Shown: piece after piece, positions 11,099-22,752 of the stretch
Layout of the letters: each line of letters starts with the position of its first letter
Numbering within the stretch: position 1 is the stretch's first letter
Assembly: GCA_028641055.1 (NCBI GenBank)
Contig: CM054057.1
Coordinates: 727,666,484-727,730,483, forward strand
From: Alopecurus myosuroides
Taxonomy: Eukaryota; Streptophyta; Magnoliopsida; Poales; Poaceae
Direction of reading: 5' to 3'
Length of the DNA stretch: 64,000 nt
The notes under the pieces: generated by a model
What the model was told of the DNA's origin: nothing
What the model saw: the letters and a program-made list of their open reading frames with translations, nothing else
The model's database searches: none
Position numbers and translations under genes: made by a program

Positions 11099-12692
11099 TG
11101 ATACGTCATATACGTATCCTTAATTTCTGATGTTCCTTGTTGTTTTCGTGTTGTTTCCTACATGTTTTATGTCATTTTTATCGATTTTTCGGACTAACCT
11201 ATTGACAAGATACCACAGAGCCAGTTCCCTGTTTTCTGCTGTTTTTAGTTTCCGAAAAGTTGTTATGGAAATATTCTCGAAATTGCAAAATTCGAAGTCC
11301 GGAGGTTCTAGAATTCCCGAAGGTTCCACGGAGTCCCGAAGAGGCCCGGAGGGGGGCCACACCATAGGAGGGCGCGCCCCTGGCCGCGCCATGGGATGGT
11401 GTGGGGCCCCCAGGCCTCCACCACCTTTGCTATTTCTCCTATTTATACCCCCCGATACGTCAACCCTAAAAATATACCACTTCGTCCCGAAAAACACCCG
11501 AGGCCGCCGTCATCGTCATCCCGAGATCGGGAGGGTTCTGGAGCTCTTCCGGCACCCTGCCGGGAGGGGAATTCATCACCGGAGGGGTCTACACCACCAT
11601 GCCCTCCCCCAAAGTGATGCGCGAGTAGTTCATCCCTGGACTACGGGTCCATAGCAGTAGCTAGATGGTTGTTCTCTCCACTTTGTACCTCATGTTTAGA
11701 TCTCGTGAGCTGCCCTACATGATCGAGATCATCTTTATGTAATGCTAAATGTTGTGTTTGCTGGGATCTGATGAATGTTGAATGCTATGTCTTCCGATTA
11801 TCAATCTATCATGTTATCTTCATGCATATGTTATTTATGATCTTGCATGCTCTCCGTTATTAGTAGATGCTCTATCCAAGTAGATGCTAGTAACTCCAAG
11901 AGGGAGTATTTATGCTCGATAGTGGGTTCATGCCTCCTTTGCATCTGTGCTCGAGTGACAGAAATGTGACAGATGGAGGATGTGCTATTTCCATTAGGGA
12001 AAAAACAATGGTGTTTACCTAGTTTGCATTGTTTACATTACACAGTTTGCTTACTGCGATAATCTGTTGCTTGCAACTTAATACCCAACGTTTGTTCGGA
12101 TGATATTCAGAGGGTGGATTATTAGACATAGATGCAGTTGGACGACGGTTTATGTATTTTGTTGTGATGCCCGCATGAATCACATAGTAATCTTTATGTT
12201 TTGCATATGCACTACAGTGCATGCTTCATTTCTGTCGATTGCCCAGCTGTAATTTGTTCACCACACATGTTATTTATTTTTCACGGAGAGACACCACTAG
12301 TGAACTTTGGACCCCGGTCCTTTTTCTTATACTGATAATACACCCACTGCTTTCACACTGCTTGCACACAACTTTCATACTGTTACTACCCCTTTCATAC
12401 TGTTTTCCACACCATATGTTTAACTTCTTTGTGTTAATCAAAACCGGTGAGATTGACAACCTCACTACTACGTTGGGGCAAAGTGATTTGATTGTGATGT
12501 GTAGGTTCCGTGTTGCTGCTGAACCGGTAGTGTGCCCTGCCACCTCAGCTGCATCAAACTTTAGAGATTGCTTGTCCTCCTACTGGTCGATTCAACCTTG
12601 GTTTCTTTTCTGAGGGAAAACTTGCTGCTGCACTCTTCACAACCTTTCTCTCGGGGTTTACCAACATCAGCCTCCAGTCAAGGCACCCATCA
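11099..12692 (+). repeat. LTR A3, right end of the tandem array
   Basis: A 1,594-bp LTR from TGATACGTCATATACG to CACCCATCA at 12692. The sequence after it (GCACACACTG) is unrelated to the A leader and has no primer-binding site, so this is the outer right edge of the array. The expected target-site copy on this side is GCACA (12693-12697); its partner lies left of the window. Confidence 0.88.
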
Positions 12693-13469
12693 GCACACAC
12701 TGTCCCCTTTACACCATGATCAAAGTGTTTACGGAGATCTCATAACAAAACCACTTGATTAGCATAACAAATGAAGAGTAACATCTACTTATTCAACTAG
12801 ATTGCAAAGCTCATGATCACATAAAGATCACACCATGGGAGAGAGAGATGAAACACATAGCTACCGGTAGAGCCCTCAGCCCCGGGGGATAATTACTCCC
12901 TCCTCATCATAGGAGACAACAACGACGATGAAGATGGCGGTGGTGTCGATGGAGATGACTCTGGGGGCACTTCCCCGTCCCGGTAGGGTGCCGGAATAGT
13001 GATTTCTGTCCCCCGAAACTTGTCGGAAGCGGCGGAGGATCTACGAAACTTTTCGTGGAAGGGGGCCGATATATTTAGGGTTTATACATTAGGGGGATTA
13101 AAGAGGCGAAAGGGCGATGTTAGTGGGAAGCCAGGGGGCCACACCACCCTTGGGCGCGGCCAGGGGGGCCGCGCCCACCCATGGTGTGGGAAGCCCTCTG
13201 CCTCTCTCTAGGTCTCTTTTGGACTCCGTGGATCCTCCAGGAATTCTAAGACTTCTGCGCTTCGAATCGTCCAATTCCGAGAATATTTCCTGAACAACTT
13301 TTCTGAAACTAAAAACAGCAGAAAAGAGGAACTGGCTCTGTGGCATCTTGTCAATAGATTAGTCCCAGAAAATCGATAAAAATGGCATAAAGAGTAACGG
13401 AAATATGTAGCATATAGTATGAAAAAACCATGGAACATCAGAAATTATGGATACGTTTATGACGTATCA
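12693..13469 (-). repeat. Truncated minus-strand LTR (K)
   Basis: On the minus strand this begins TGATACGTCATAAACG at 13469 and runs left for 777 bases until cut by the A array. It has the usual GC-rich block with the CACACCATGG-type repeats near 13130-13200. It interrupts the D LTR, whose sequence resumes at 13470 (GTACG would be the right target copy). No open frame here is supported as a gene. Confidence 0.7.
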
Positions 13470-13709
13470 GTACGTGAAAGAAAAATAGGGACTTCGGCTT
13501 TTGTTTCGTCCAATTCCAAGAATATTTCCAGAGCAATTTTTCTAAAATACTAGAACAACAGAAAACAGGAACTGACACTATGGCATGTTGTCAATAGGTT
13601 AGTCCTAGAAAATGCATAAAAATGATATGAAGTGTATAGAAAACATGTAGCAACTGACATAATATCAACATGGAAAATCTGAAATTATAGACACATTGGA
13701 GACGTATCA
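13470..13709 (-). repeat. 3' LTR fragment of element D
   Basis: On the minus strand this starts TGATACGTCTCC at 13709, directly after a polypurine tract (reverse of CCCCAAGCTTAG at 13714-13725). It matches the outer 240 bases of the LTR at 46438-46677 and is then interrupted by LTR K. It is the 3' end of element D, whose 5' LTR lies at 29596-30364 plus 45829-46677. Confidence 0.75.
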
Positions 13710-14645
13710 AACACCCCCAAGCTTAGTTCTACTCGTCCTCGAGTAGTTAAAATGATAACAACAAAATAATTTTTGAGGTGACATGCTACCACACAATCTT
13801 GATCAAATAATAATGTAAAGCACAAGTCATGAATGAAGTGATCCAAGTCAATAGTTTATAGTTTGATAACAAATAGATAATGAGTAAACAACTGAATCAT
13901 ATGAGCAAAAACTTTTCATGAATAGTACTTTCAAGACAAGCATCAAAAAGTTTTGCATAAGAGTTAACTAATAAAGCAATAGATTCTAAATAAAAGTCAT
14001 CGATCAACACGTAGAAAGATTTAAGTTTCAACACTGGCTTTCAACTTTCAACATATATATCTCATGGATATTGTCAACACAAAGAAATATAATAAGTGCA
14101 ATAAACTAGCATGTAAAAATTGTTGCACACAAAGTTGACACAAGTGTTTACTTCTAAGACAGAAAGAAGTAGGAAAACTGACTCAGCATAAAAGTAAAAG
14201 AAAGTTCCTTCACAGTTAGAGCTTTTTAAGGTTTTCAAAAACATATAGATAGTATAAAAATAAATTTTGAGAGAGGTGTTTGTCTATGTCAACTAATGAC
14301 ATCGAATGATTTATCATCCTTTCATGTTTAAAGGCTTCTAGAGCGACTCCCATAGATAGGTCAATAAAGTTCCTCTTCTCCTTTGTTTCAACAAACTAAG
14401 TTCATGATTCCTCAAGCCCATAGTGTTAGGAGATTTATTTGGTTATAAGTTGTAATTTATCTTTTAGGGGTTGGGAACCCACTAGCATGCTCTTTATGCA
14501 ATATTAGGGTCTTAGCACATTTTTCATGCTAGTCAAGCTCTGAAGCCAAATACACATGAAAAAGAAAATAAAGCAGCCAATACTTCCACATGAGCCAAAA
14601 CAGAGCACAAAACATGTTTAATTATTTTGAATGTTTAAAGGTAGC
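13710..14645 (-). mobile_element. Element D internal region, 3' untranslated part
   Basis: Closely similar to 46678-47632 of D2. It contains the tract-side hairpin (reverse form CTACTCGTCCTCGAGTAG, 13729-13746). It breaks at 14645 where the solo LTR entered; the target copy GTAGC is 14641-14645. No gene. Confidence 0.8.
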
Positions 14646-15553
14646 TGATGACCCACAAGTATAGGGGGTGTATCGTAATACTTTTGATAAATAAGAGTGT
14701 CGAACCCAGCGAGGATCAGAAGGTGTTGACAAGCAGGTTGGATAGAGGATTCACTTTAAACACTAGTAAACATTATTTTCGTGGTTTTTGATATAGCAGA
14801 TAAATAAAGTGCGAGTAAATAAAAGACAATAAATATAATTGTAGCGAGTGGCCCAATCCTTTTGATAGCAAAGGAGAAGCCGGTTTTTCTACTTATGATT
14901 ACCAAACGTTCTCAAGGACACATGGGAACTTCGTCAAGTGCTTTCCCTTCATACGGTTGATTAATATTTATTGGTTCGATAAGTGTTGTGTGGGTGAACC
15001 TATGCTAATGCACCGCCCAACTAGGACTAATACATACTTGTGATTATACCCCTCGTAAGCATCCGCAAATACAAGAAAGTAATTAAGATAAATCTAACCA
15101 CAACCTTAAAACTCCGGGATTCTACACTCCCTCGTGCATCGGTTTCCTAACGAGGGTTTAGGTTTCTATCACTTCGGCAACCCCACGATTAGTAGCCAAA
15201 TACAAAGTGTCTCCTCCTAGGCCCATAAAGGTGAAGTATCATGTAGTCGAAGTTCACATGACACCACTAGAAGAATAACACCACAACTTAAATATCAACC
15301 CACTAGATATTACTTCAACATAATTCCACTACTAACATCATGACTTCTCCCATGTCCTCAAGAACTAAACGAACTACTCACAAGACATCATATGGATCAT
15401 AATCAGAGGTGATATACTGGATACTAACAATCTGGTCATAAAGTGTAAACACCGATAAATCTCACAAGCATCAACTACTAACAAGTAATCCACACCGGGA
15501 GAGAGATCTAGTGAAGAACAACGATAAACCGAGCAGGATGGATGATGAGGGTG

Positions 15554-15561
15554 ATGGTGCT
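15554..15561. other. Left target-site duplication of the hAT
   Basis: ATGGTGCT, repeated exactly at 18810-18817. Confidence 0.9.
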
Positions 15562-15599
15562 TAGGGGTGGGCATATAAACCGAGCACCGAACTACCGAA

Positions 15600-16221
15600 C
15601 CATATTAACTCTGACCGAATCCGAATTGACCGAAACCGATTTCTTCGGTACCTAACTCGGTTAGCGATCTTTAAAACCTGAATTAGGTTCGGTACTTTCG
15701 GTTCATGAGCTCGGTCACCCGAATAGACCGACTAACCGAGGGTCGCACAGGAGCCAGCGACACGAGATCTTATCCCCTCCTCTCCTCTCCTCTCCTTGGC
15801 CGCTGCTAGGCCAAATTCTTGCCGAAATCGACTCCCTGATTCAATCCCGCTCCACAGAAATCACGACACCGACGAGGCGACGAGCACTTGCCCTCTCCAA
15901 ACCGCAAGTCTCGCGATTGCCTTCCTTCCTCGATTGATTTTCTTCCTCCCCGATTCCTATATGAGCTGCAGTTTACTGCCGCCTCTATGCATCAGATCAT
16001 CCCACACAATCTGTAGCCATGGGCCACGACACCATCCGCCCAAGCACATACCGGAAGAACAACTGCTGCCGGCCGGCGCGGCGCCAGCACAAGCAACCTC
16101 AACCGTAGGGCCAGAAACGTAAGTTCTTGTGTGTTGTTCGATCTGGATCCTATTCTACTTATGATCTGTAAATGTTCTTGTGTGAGCCGTTCTGATTCCC
16201 CTATTTTACTCTGAATTGCAG
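15600..16221 (+). other. hAT 5' region with putative leader intron
   Basis: After the subterminal repeats comes a GC-rich, gene-like leader. A candidate 5' splice site (AAC|GTAAGT at 16119) and a 3' splice site (TTGCAG ending at 16221) bound a 103-base intron. The first ATG of the transposase follows directly at 16222. The open frame at 15796-16122 lies in this leader and shows no recognisable motif. Confidence 0.5.
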
Positions 16222-18185
16222 ATGTCGTCCGAGATTGAATTGCAGATGTCCGAGATTGAATCCCAGGCTGTTGTATCCGTGGCCATGGATGTGGAGATGG
16301 ACAACGATGGCGCTCCTGATGCTGAGGTGCAAGCGGCAGTTGCAGGTTTGTAATTTACCTGTACGGATGTACCACTCACCTGCTGACTGCCGTATCATAT
16401 ACAGTCTAAGATTCTTAGGGAACGATTCCCATAGTCTAAGATAATTCCTGGCCATGGCTGAGATGTGTGAATAGGCTAATTAACTATGCTAATTTTGCTT
16501 TCCTTTCACAACATTAATTGTTAGTTTTGGCCGAGATGTGTTCTTTTCTTTGCTGTTTGGATAGACAGTAGCTATTTGGATACAGTACTGAATATCTTAA
16601 CCTGCTACTGAATATTCCCTAGCTATTTGGATACAGTACTGAATATCTTAACCTGCTACTGAATATTCCCTATCCAATACACGATAGACAGTAGCTATTT
16701 GGATATACAGTAGCTATTTGGATAGACAGTAGCTATTTGGACAGTGCTACATGATGTGTTCTTTGTTTAGAATATATAAAATACACGATAAATACAGTAG
16801 CTATCCAATGAATTACTTATTTGTCCATTTGTTAACTATCCGAATATTCCATAGAAAGCTATATGATAGACATAATTTGAAGTCAATTTTTTTACTTGTG
16901 TCATTACAACCTGCTTGCTGATTTGCTATTATATATTTTTATTTGCTAGATGCAGGGAATGGAACTAGTGATGTTGTTGTGGTGGAAGCATCGGAAAGAG
17001 GGCAGGAGGATGTCAGTAAGGTGAATAATTCGGATGTTGTGAAGGAGGGTGAGAAGAAGGAAGCTCGAAAGCATATGGTTGCGAGATCAGAGATGTGGAA
17101 GCACTTCGAGAAGGTCATGGTTGACGGTAAATTGCAGAAGGGAAAGTGCAACTACTGCAAGACCGACATCGCCGCTCATCCTGTTATCAATGGTACATCC
17201 GCCTTGGGGAAGCACTTTCGTGTTTGCAAGCGTAATCCTCATAAGAATAGTAATGATGATAAGCAAGTTGTGCTACATAATAGTGGTGATAGTGTTCAAG
17301 CTTGGAAATTTGACCCTGAAGCTATTAGGGCTGCTTTTATTCGCATGATTATAGAAGATGAACTACCATTTTCATTTGGTGGAAAGTCTGGGTTTAGAAA
17401 GTTATGTCCATAGTTTGCCCACGTTTCTTGATTCCATCTAGAAGAACATGCACTAGGGACACAATTAGAGCATTTTTTGAAGAGAAGGCTAAACTAAAAC
17501 TCTTTCTTAGAGAACATTGTGAAAGAGTGTCTCTTACAACTGATTGTTGGACTTCCCAACAACAAGAAAGCTTCATGACAGTTACTGCCCACTTCATTTG
17601 TAAAGAATGGAAGCTTCACAAGAAAATCATTAGTTTTCCAAGGTTAAGGGTCATAAAGGAGATGATATTGGGAAACATTTGCAGAAAATCTTGATTGATT
17701 GGGGGGTAGATAAGGTCATGGAAATTACTGTAGATAATGCATCTAGCAATGACGGTGCTATTTCTTACATGAAGAAGGAACTGAATAAAGCTAAGAGTAG
17801 CATAGCAGGAGGCAAATATCTCCACATGAGGTGTGCTGCCCACATTGTCAACTTAATAGTTACTGATGGTCTCAAAGAAGTTGAACTTTCAATCAAGCGT
17901 GCGCGTGCAGCTGTTAGATATGTAAAGAACAGCCCAGCACGGATAACTAAGTTTAAAGAATGTGCTGGACTAGAGAAAGTCGAGACCAAGGCCTTCCTAA
18001 ATCTTGATGTCAGCACTAGGTGGAACTCCACATTCTTTATGTTAAAGGCTGCTGTTAGCTATGACAAAGTTTTTGCAAGGTACACAGACGAAGATCCATA
18101 TTTTTCTGTCTGTAATATGAAATGGTTGGCTGCAGGCTTGAGTGGCTCGATGTTGAAGGTTGAAGATGAAGGCATGCAGAAATGA
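16222..18185 (+). pseudogene. hAT transposase (BED zinc finger, RICESLEEPER-like), frameshifted and truncated
   Basis: Predicted exons are 16222-16345 and 16950-18185, with a GT-AG intron between that joins in phase. A BED finger is visible: CNYC (17147-17158) and HFRVC (17212-17226). The hAT catalytic core follows: TDCWTS (first Asp, 17542-17544), ITVDNAS (second Asp, 17733-17735), the RCAAHIVNL box near 17831, and LDVSTRWNST near 18003. One base appears missing near 17403 and one extra or missing near 17640, so the core lies in three frames. It stops at 18183-18185, before the third acidic residue and the C-terminal hATC dimerisation domain. When intact, such a protein cuts and pastes hAT DNA in the nucleus. 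This copy cannot be active. Confidence 0.85.
16570..16671 (+). repeat. 51-bp tandem repeat, two copies, in the hAT intron
   Basis: Units 16570-16620 and 16621-16671 are identical, each starting AGCTATTTGGATACAG. Shorter variants of CAGTAGCTATTTGGATA continue at 16688-16740. The repeat lies wholly inside the predicted intron 16346-16949. Confidence 0.85.
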
Positions 18186-18809
18186 ATTTGATGTTTAGAA
18201 GATGGTGTTGAACTGCTTGTCGCTAGTGCTATCTGATCTCCTGCTCTGTGCGTGTTCTGCACCTTTTTGTTTTGTTTTATTTTGCCTGAATCAAGTCCTG
18301 GAAGTTTACTGCCTGTCATCAAACTTAGTGTTTTATGTTCCTGAGAATTATGTGTGATTGCTTGTGCTAAATCACCCCTGGAATTCTGATTCGGAGTGCA
18401 ATATTTATTTCCTATTTGTGTGAGATACCGTTGTTGTTAATTTATTTTCCCTTGAGTGTTCTTATCGTAATTTTCTTCTTAAGAAACTCTGGGAGAGCAG
18501 AATAAACTCTATCAATTTTCGGTGGATCAGAAGAAAGGAGCCCAACCCATAGGAATTTTAGTGGGATAGGAGAAAGGAGAGCCCAGCCCATAGAAATTTT
18601 GGTGGCATCGGGACACAGAACATCTAGTCTAAACCAACACATCATGACGTTCGGTGCCAACCGATGACCGAACCGAATTACCCAGGTACCGAACGCTCGG
18701 TTAGCAGGTTTAGAATTGACCGATCGGTCTCTGTTTTGCCAAAACCGAAATTTGTTTAAGACCGAAGTACCGAACCGATCGGTTCGGGGGAACCGAACGC
18801 CCAGTCCTA
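18186..18809 (+). other. hAT 3' region and right terminus
   Basis: Non-coding 3' end after the truncated transposase. ACCGAA-type motifs become dense from about 18650 to the terminus, mirroring the left end. No gene is supported. Confidence 0.65.
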
Positions 18810-18817
18810 ATGGTGCT
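18810..18817. other. Right target-site duplication of the hAT
   Basis: ATGGTGCT, exact match to 15554-15561. The family B LTR resumes at 18818. Confidence 0.9.
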
Positions 18818-19403
18818 GGTGGTGATGACGATGACGATGACAATCTTGATGATGCCCGGAGCGATGATGGTGAGGCTGGCGATGATTCCCCATCTCTCGG
18901 GAGGAATTTCCCCGGCATATTTCTCCCTGCCGGAGTGCTTTTCTCTCTCTGTTGTTTTCCTCCCCGAGGCGGCGGCTAAATAGTTCTTCGATGATGTTCT
19001 GGGGCTTAGGGTTCCCTGGGGGTCAAGTACGCGAAAGGGGGCGACCAGAGGTGGGCCAAGGTGGCCACACCACCTGGCGGCGCGGCCGGGGGGGGGGGGT
19101 GGGGAGGGCGCCACCCCATGGTGTGGGCCCCCTATGGCACCCCTCTGGCTGCCCTCCTGGCTAGCTTCCTCCTCGAGACTTCTAAGACTTCTCCGGTATC
19201 GCCCCTCTTCTTCTGATCTTCATAAATAGGGTATCTCGAAGGTGCTTTTTTCCATTATATTTCTGGTCCCGGTGTTTATTCTCCAAAAAATATAAAACAT
19301 GCAAAATAAGATGAAATAACATAAGTAATGCATCATAACATGATATATATCGAGAATAACAGAAAATAACAATATAAAATAGTGATGCAAAATGGACGTA
19401 TCA

Positions 19404-20973
19404 TTAGCACACAAAATATTTACTTGGAATGTCAGGAAATACCACATAATAGGTAGGTATGGTGGACACCAATGGCATGGATTTTTGCTCAAGGTTTGGA
19501 TGCACGAGAAGCATTCCCTCTCAGTACAGAGTTTAGACTAGCAAGGTTTTTTGAAGCAAACACAAGATATCAACTAGTACAACAATACATACATGAAAAC
19601 AAATTGCAAACATTATAAGACTCTATACTGTCCTCCTTGTTACTCAAACACCTTTTACCAGAAAATATCTAGACCTTAGAGATATCAATCATGCAAACTA
19701 AATTTCAAAAAACTCTATTGTAGTTCTCCACTAATAGGTTTTAACCACATGATACAAGAGCTTAAACATGAACTACTTGAAAGCTCAAAACAATTTCCAA
19801 GTATCAAATTATCCAAGACAGTGATCTACAAGCATATGTAAGACTTTTCCAATATACCATCTACCACATGTAGCATTTTCTGTTTCCAACCAAACATCAT
19901 TTAATTATTTCAACACAAACTCTCAGAATCATTTATTAACGAAACAAGAGAGTACTACTCTACAAGAACTAACAGCTCTGAATAAGAGATGCATGAAAAA
20001 CAGGAGCTAAAAGAATTGCAGCAGCTAGACAATAAATGAAGAATACGAGTATTAATATGAAAAAGCAGAGCGTGTCTCTCTCCACAAAAGAATTCTAGGA
20101 TCCAACCAAGTTTATTAAAGAATATAAAATAAAAAAACAAACAGACACTCCAAGCAAAGTACATAATATGTGAACGAATAAAAATATAGTTTCACTAGAA
20201 ATGACCTGATAAGTTGTTGATGAAGAAGGGGATGCCTTGGGCATCCCCAAGCTTAGATGCTTGAGTATTCTTGAGATTTGCTGGGATGATCCATGGGGGC
20301 ATCCCCAAGCTTAGGCTTTTCACTCTTCTTGATCAAATTTTATTATCCTCTTCTCTTGACCCTTGAAAACTTCCTTCACACCAAACACAAAGTAATTCTC
20401 ATTAGAGGGTTAGTGCATAATCAAAAACTCACATGTTCTGCCTAGACACAAGCATTAACAATACTTTTTAAACACTAGCTACAGCCGCTGATGTTTTGTG
20501 GAGCAAACAAATCCACTCCACATAGTAAAAGAGAGAATACAAAATAATAGGCAGAATCTGTCAAAACCAGAACAGTCTGTAAAGACGAATTTTTTCGAGG
20601 TACTTGTGTTGCTTAGATCAGAAAACTCAAAACTAAGAAAAGTTGCATAAATATCTAAGGATCGCGCACAAAACAATTCAGGATGTTTTGATTTTTCTGG
20701 AATTTATTATGAATTAAACGCTGGACAGAAAAAATCTGTTACTGCGCAGAAATCCAATCTAGCATCAACTTTCCACTAGAAACTTTACTTGGCACAACAA
20801 TTCAACAAAGTCAAGATACAACAGATTGTTACAGAAGTAAAAAACACCTTGAAATAAAGAAAACAAAAGAAAAATTACAGAAATAAACATGGGTTTTCTC
20901 ACGAGAGTGCTTTTCTTTAACGCCTTTTAGCTTGGCATAGAAAACAAGTATCAAGTATTTTCAAGTGAAGAAG
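19404..20973 (-). mobile_element. Element D internal region, middle part
   Basis: Matches D2 at about 47628-49070. On the minus strand it runs from the end of the coding part (the CCTAGCTAAAAGGCGTT-type block reversed near 20914-20938) to the 3' untranslated region with the perfect hairpin at 20228-20248. D2 lacks about 160 bases present here near 20275-20420. It is cut at 20973 by element G; the target copy AGAAG is at 20969-20973. No gene. Confidence 0.8.
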
Positions 20974-22745
20974 TGATAATTAATAAATGTATCCTTAATT
21001 TCTGATGTTCCATTTTGTTTTCATGCCGTATGCTACATGTTTTCTTTACACTTTATGTTATTTTTATCGATTTCCTGGGACTAACCTATTGACAAGATGC
21101 CACAGAGCCAGTTCCTGTTTTCTGCTATTTTTAGTTTCAGAAAATTTGTTCTGAAAATATTCTCGGAATTGGAAAATTTGAAGCCCATAAGTGTTAGAAT
21201 TCCCGGAGGATCCACGGAGTCCCTAAGAGACCCGGAGGGGGGCCATAGGGGCCCCACACCATAGGGTGGCACGCCCCTGGCTGCGCCATGGGGTGGTGTG
21301 GGCCCCTGTCTGCCCATCGACGTTGCCCTTTCGCCTATTTATTCCCCCCGGGGCCTAAACCATATAAGGATCCCACTTTTAAAAGAAAAACACCCGAGGC
21401 CGCCATCATCGTCAACCCGAGTTCGGGAGGGTTTTGGAGTTATCCTCGGCACCCTGCTGGGAGGGGAAATCACCACCGGAGGGCTCTACACCACCATGCC
21501 CGCCTCCGGAATGGTGCGTGAGTAGTTCATATTTGGACTACAGTTCCATAGAAGTAGCTAGATGGTTGTTCTCTCCTCTTTGTGCCTCATGTTTAGATCT
21601 TGTGAGCTTCCCTACATGATCGAGATCATCTTATTGCAATGCTACATGTTATGTTTTCTGGGATCCGATGATTATTGAATGCTATGTATCTTGATTATCA
21701 ATCTATCATGTTATCTTCATGTGTATGTTATTTATGATCTTGCATGATCTTCGTTGTTAGTAGCTGCTCTGGCCAAGTAGATGCTAGTAACTCCAAGAGG
21801 GAGTATTTATGCTCGATAGTTGGTTCATGCCTCCTTTGCATCTGTGCTCGAGTCACAGAAACGTGACGGATGGAGGATGTGCTGTTTCCATTAGGGAGAA
21901 AACAACGGTGTTTACATTGTTTACATTACACACTTTTCTTAATGCGATTATCTGTTTCCTACAACTTAATAACCAAAGATTCTTCGGATGATATTCTGAC
22001 AGTGGATTATTAGTCATAGATGCAGTTGGATAACGGTCTATGAGTCTTGGTGTAATGCCCGCATGAATCACATAGTAATCATCATGTCATGCATGTTTCA
22101 ATATCTATGAATTTCCCAGCTGTAATTTCTTCACCCCACATGTTATCTACTCCCTCCGTATCAAAATATGAGATGTTTTAGCATTTTGTAGATATAATGT
22201 ATATAGACATGTTTTAGTGTGTAGATTCATATGCATCTTACACTAAAACATGTCTAGATACATATTATCTATGAAATGCTAAAATATCTTATATTTCGAT
22301 ACGGAGGGAGTATCTTTTATGGAGAGACACCACTAGTGAACTGTGGACCCCGTTCCATTTTGTCATGCTGATAATACAACCAGTGCAATTACTGTTTTCA
22401 CACTGCTTCCACCGTTTTCACACTGCTACTACTGTTTTTTTACATTGTTCTCCTACTGTTTTTCCACACCATACATTTAACCTCTTTGTTATCAGCAAAA
22501 TCAGTGAGATTGACAACCTCACTGCTTCGTTGGAGCAAAGTGAATTGATTGTGTTGTGTAGGTTCCACATTGCTGCTGAACTAGTAGTGCGCCCTACCAC
22601 ATCAACTGCTTCAACCTTCAGAAGTTGCTTTTCCTCCTACTGGTCGATTCAACCTTGGTTTCTTTTCTCAGGGAAAACTTGCCGATGCACTCTTCACAAC
22701 CTTTCTCTTGGGGTTTAACAACAAGTGCAAGTACGCACCCCATCA
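20974..22745 (+). repeat. 5' LTR of element G, with MITE
   Basis: 1,772 bp, starting TGATAATTAATAAATG (terminus decayed from TGATACGTCATAAACG) and ending CACCCCATCA. Removing the MITE and its TA duplication gives about 1,609 bp against 1,544 for the 3' LTR. It has the GC-rich block and the CGCCTATTTATTCCCC box near 21330. Confidence 0.85.
22150..22310. mobile_element. Stowaway-type MITE, 161 bp
   Basis: The ends are CTCCCTCCGTATC and GATACGGAGGGAG, a perfect terminal inverted repeat, flanked by TA (22148-22149 and 22311-22312). The body is nearly palindromic and would fold into one long hairpin. The 3' LTR has the unoccupied site (TTATCTATCTTTTATGG near 28385). No coding sequence; Stowaway elements are moved by Tc1/mariner transposases supplied elsewhere. 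Confidence 0.93.
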
Positions 22746-22752
22746 AGCTTTC

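Larger units (their letters stand above)
15562..18809 (+). mobile_element. hAT DNA transposon, degenerate, 3.25 kb
   Basis: It is bounded by a perfect 8-bp target duplication ATGGTGCT (15554-15561 and 18810-18817), the size typical of hAT elements. The ends are imperfect inverted repeats: TAGGGGTGGGC on the left against TAGGACTGGGC read inward from the right. Both ends are crowded with ACCGAA/TTCGGT motifs (about 15577-15735 and 18650-18800). It contains a broken BED-finger transposase gene on the plus strand. It lies in the GATGATG-rich part of the family B solo LTR. Confidence 0.9.
14646..19403 (-). mobile_element. Solo LTR of family B, interrupted by a hAT element
   Basis: On the minus strand it begins TGATACGTCC at 19403 and ends GGGTCATCA at 14646. 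Without the hAT (15562-18809) and one target copy it is about 1.50 kb, a single LTR with no internal region. Flanks are GTAGC (14641-14645) and TTAGC (19404-19408), a 5-bp duplication with one mismatch. The uninterrupted site is visible in D2 near 47628-47640 (GGTAGCACACGAAA), which confirms the insertion. A solo LTR is the usual product of recombination between an element's two LTRs. Confidence 0.82.

Noticed and set aside
15796..16122. 108-codon frame upstream of the hAT transposase
   Set aside because: It lies in the predicted leader, crosses the likely donor splice site at 16119 and has no homology I recognise.
16943..18185. A domesticated host gene of the DAYSLEEPER/RICESLEEPER type
   Set aside because: Target duplication and termini are intact around it, and the frame is broken and truncated, so it is a dead transposon copy.
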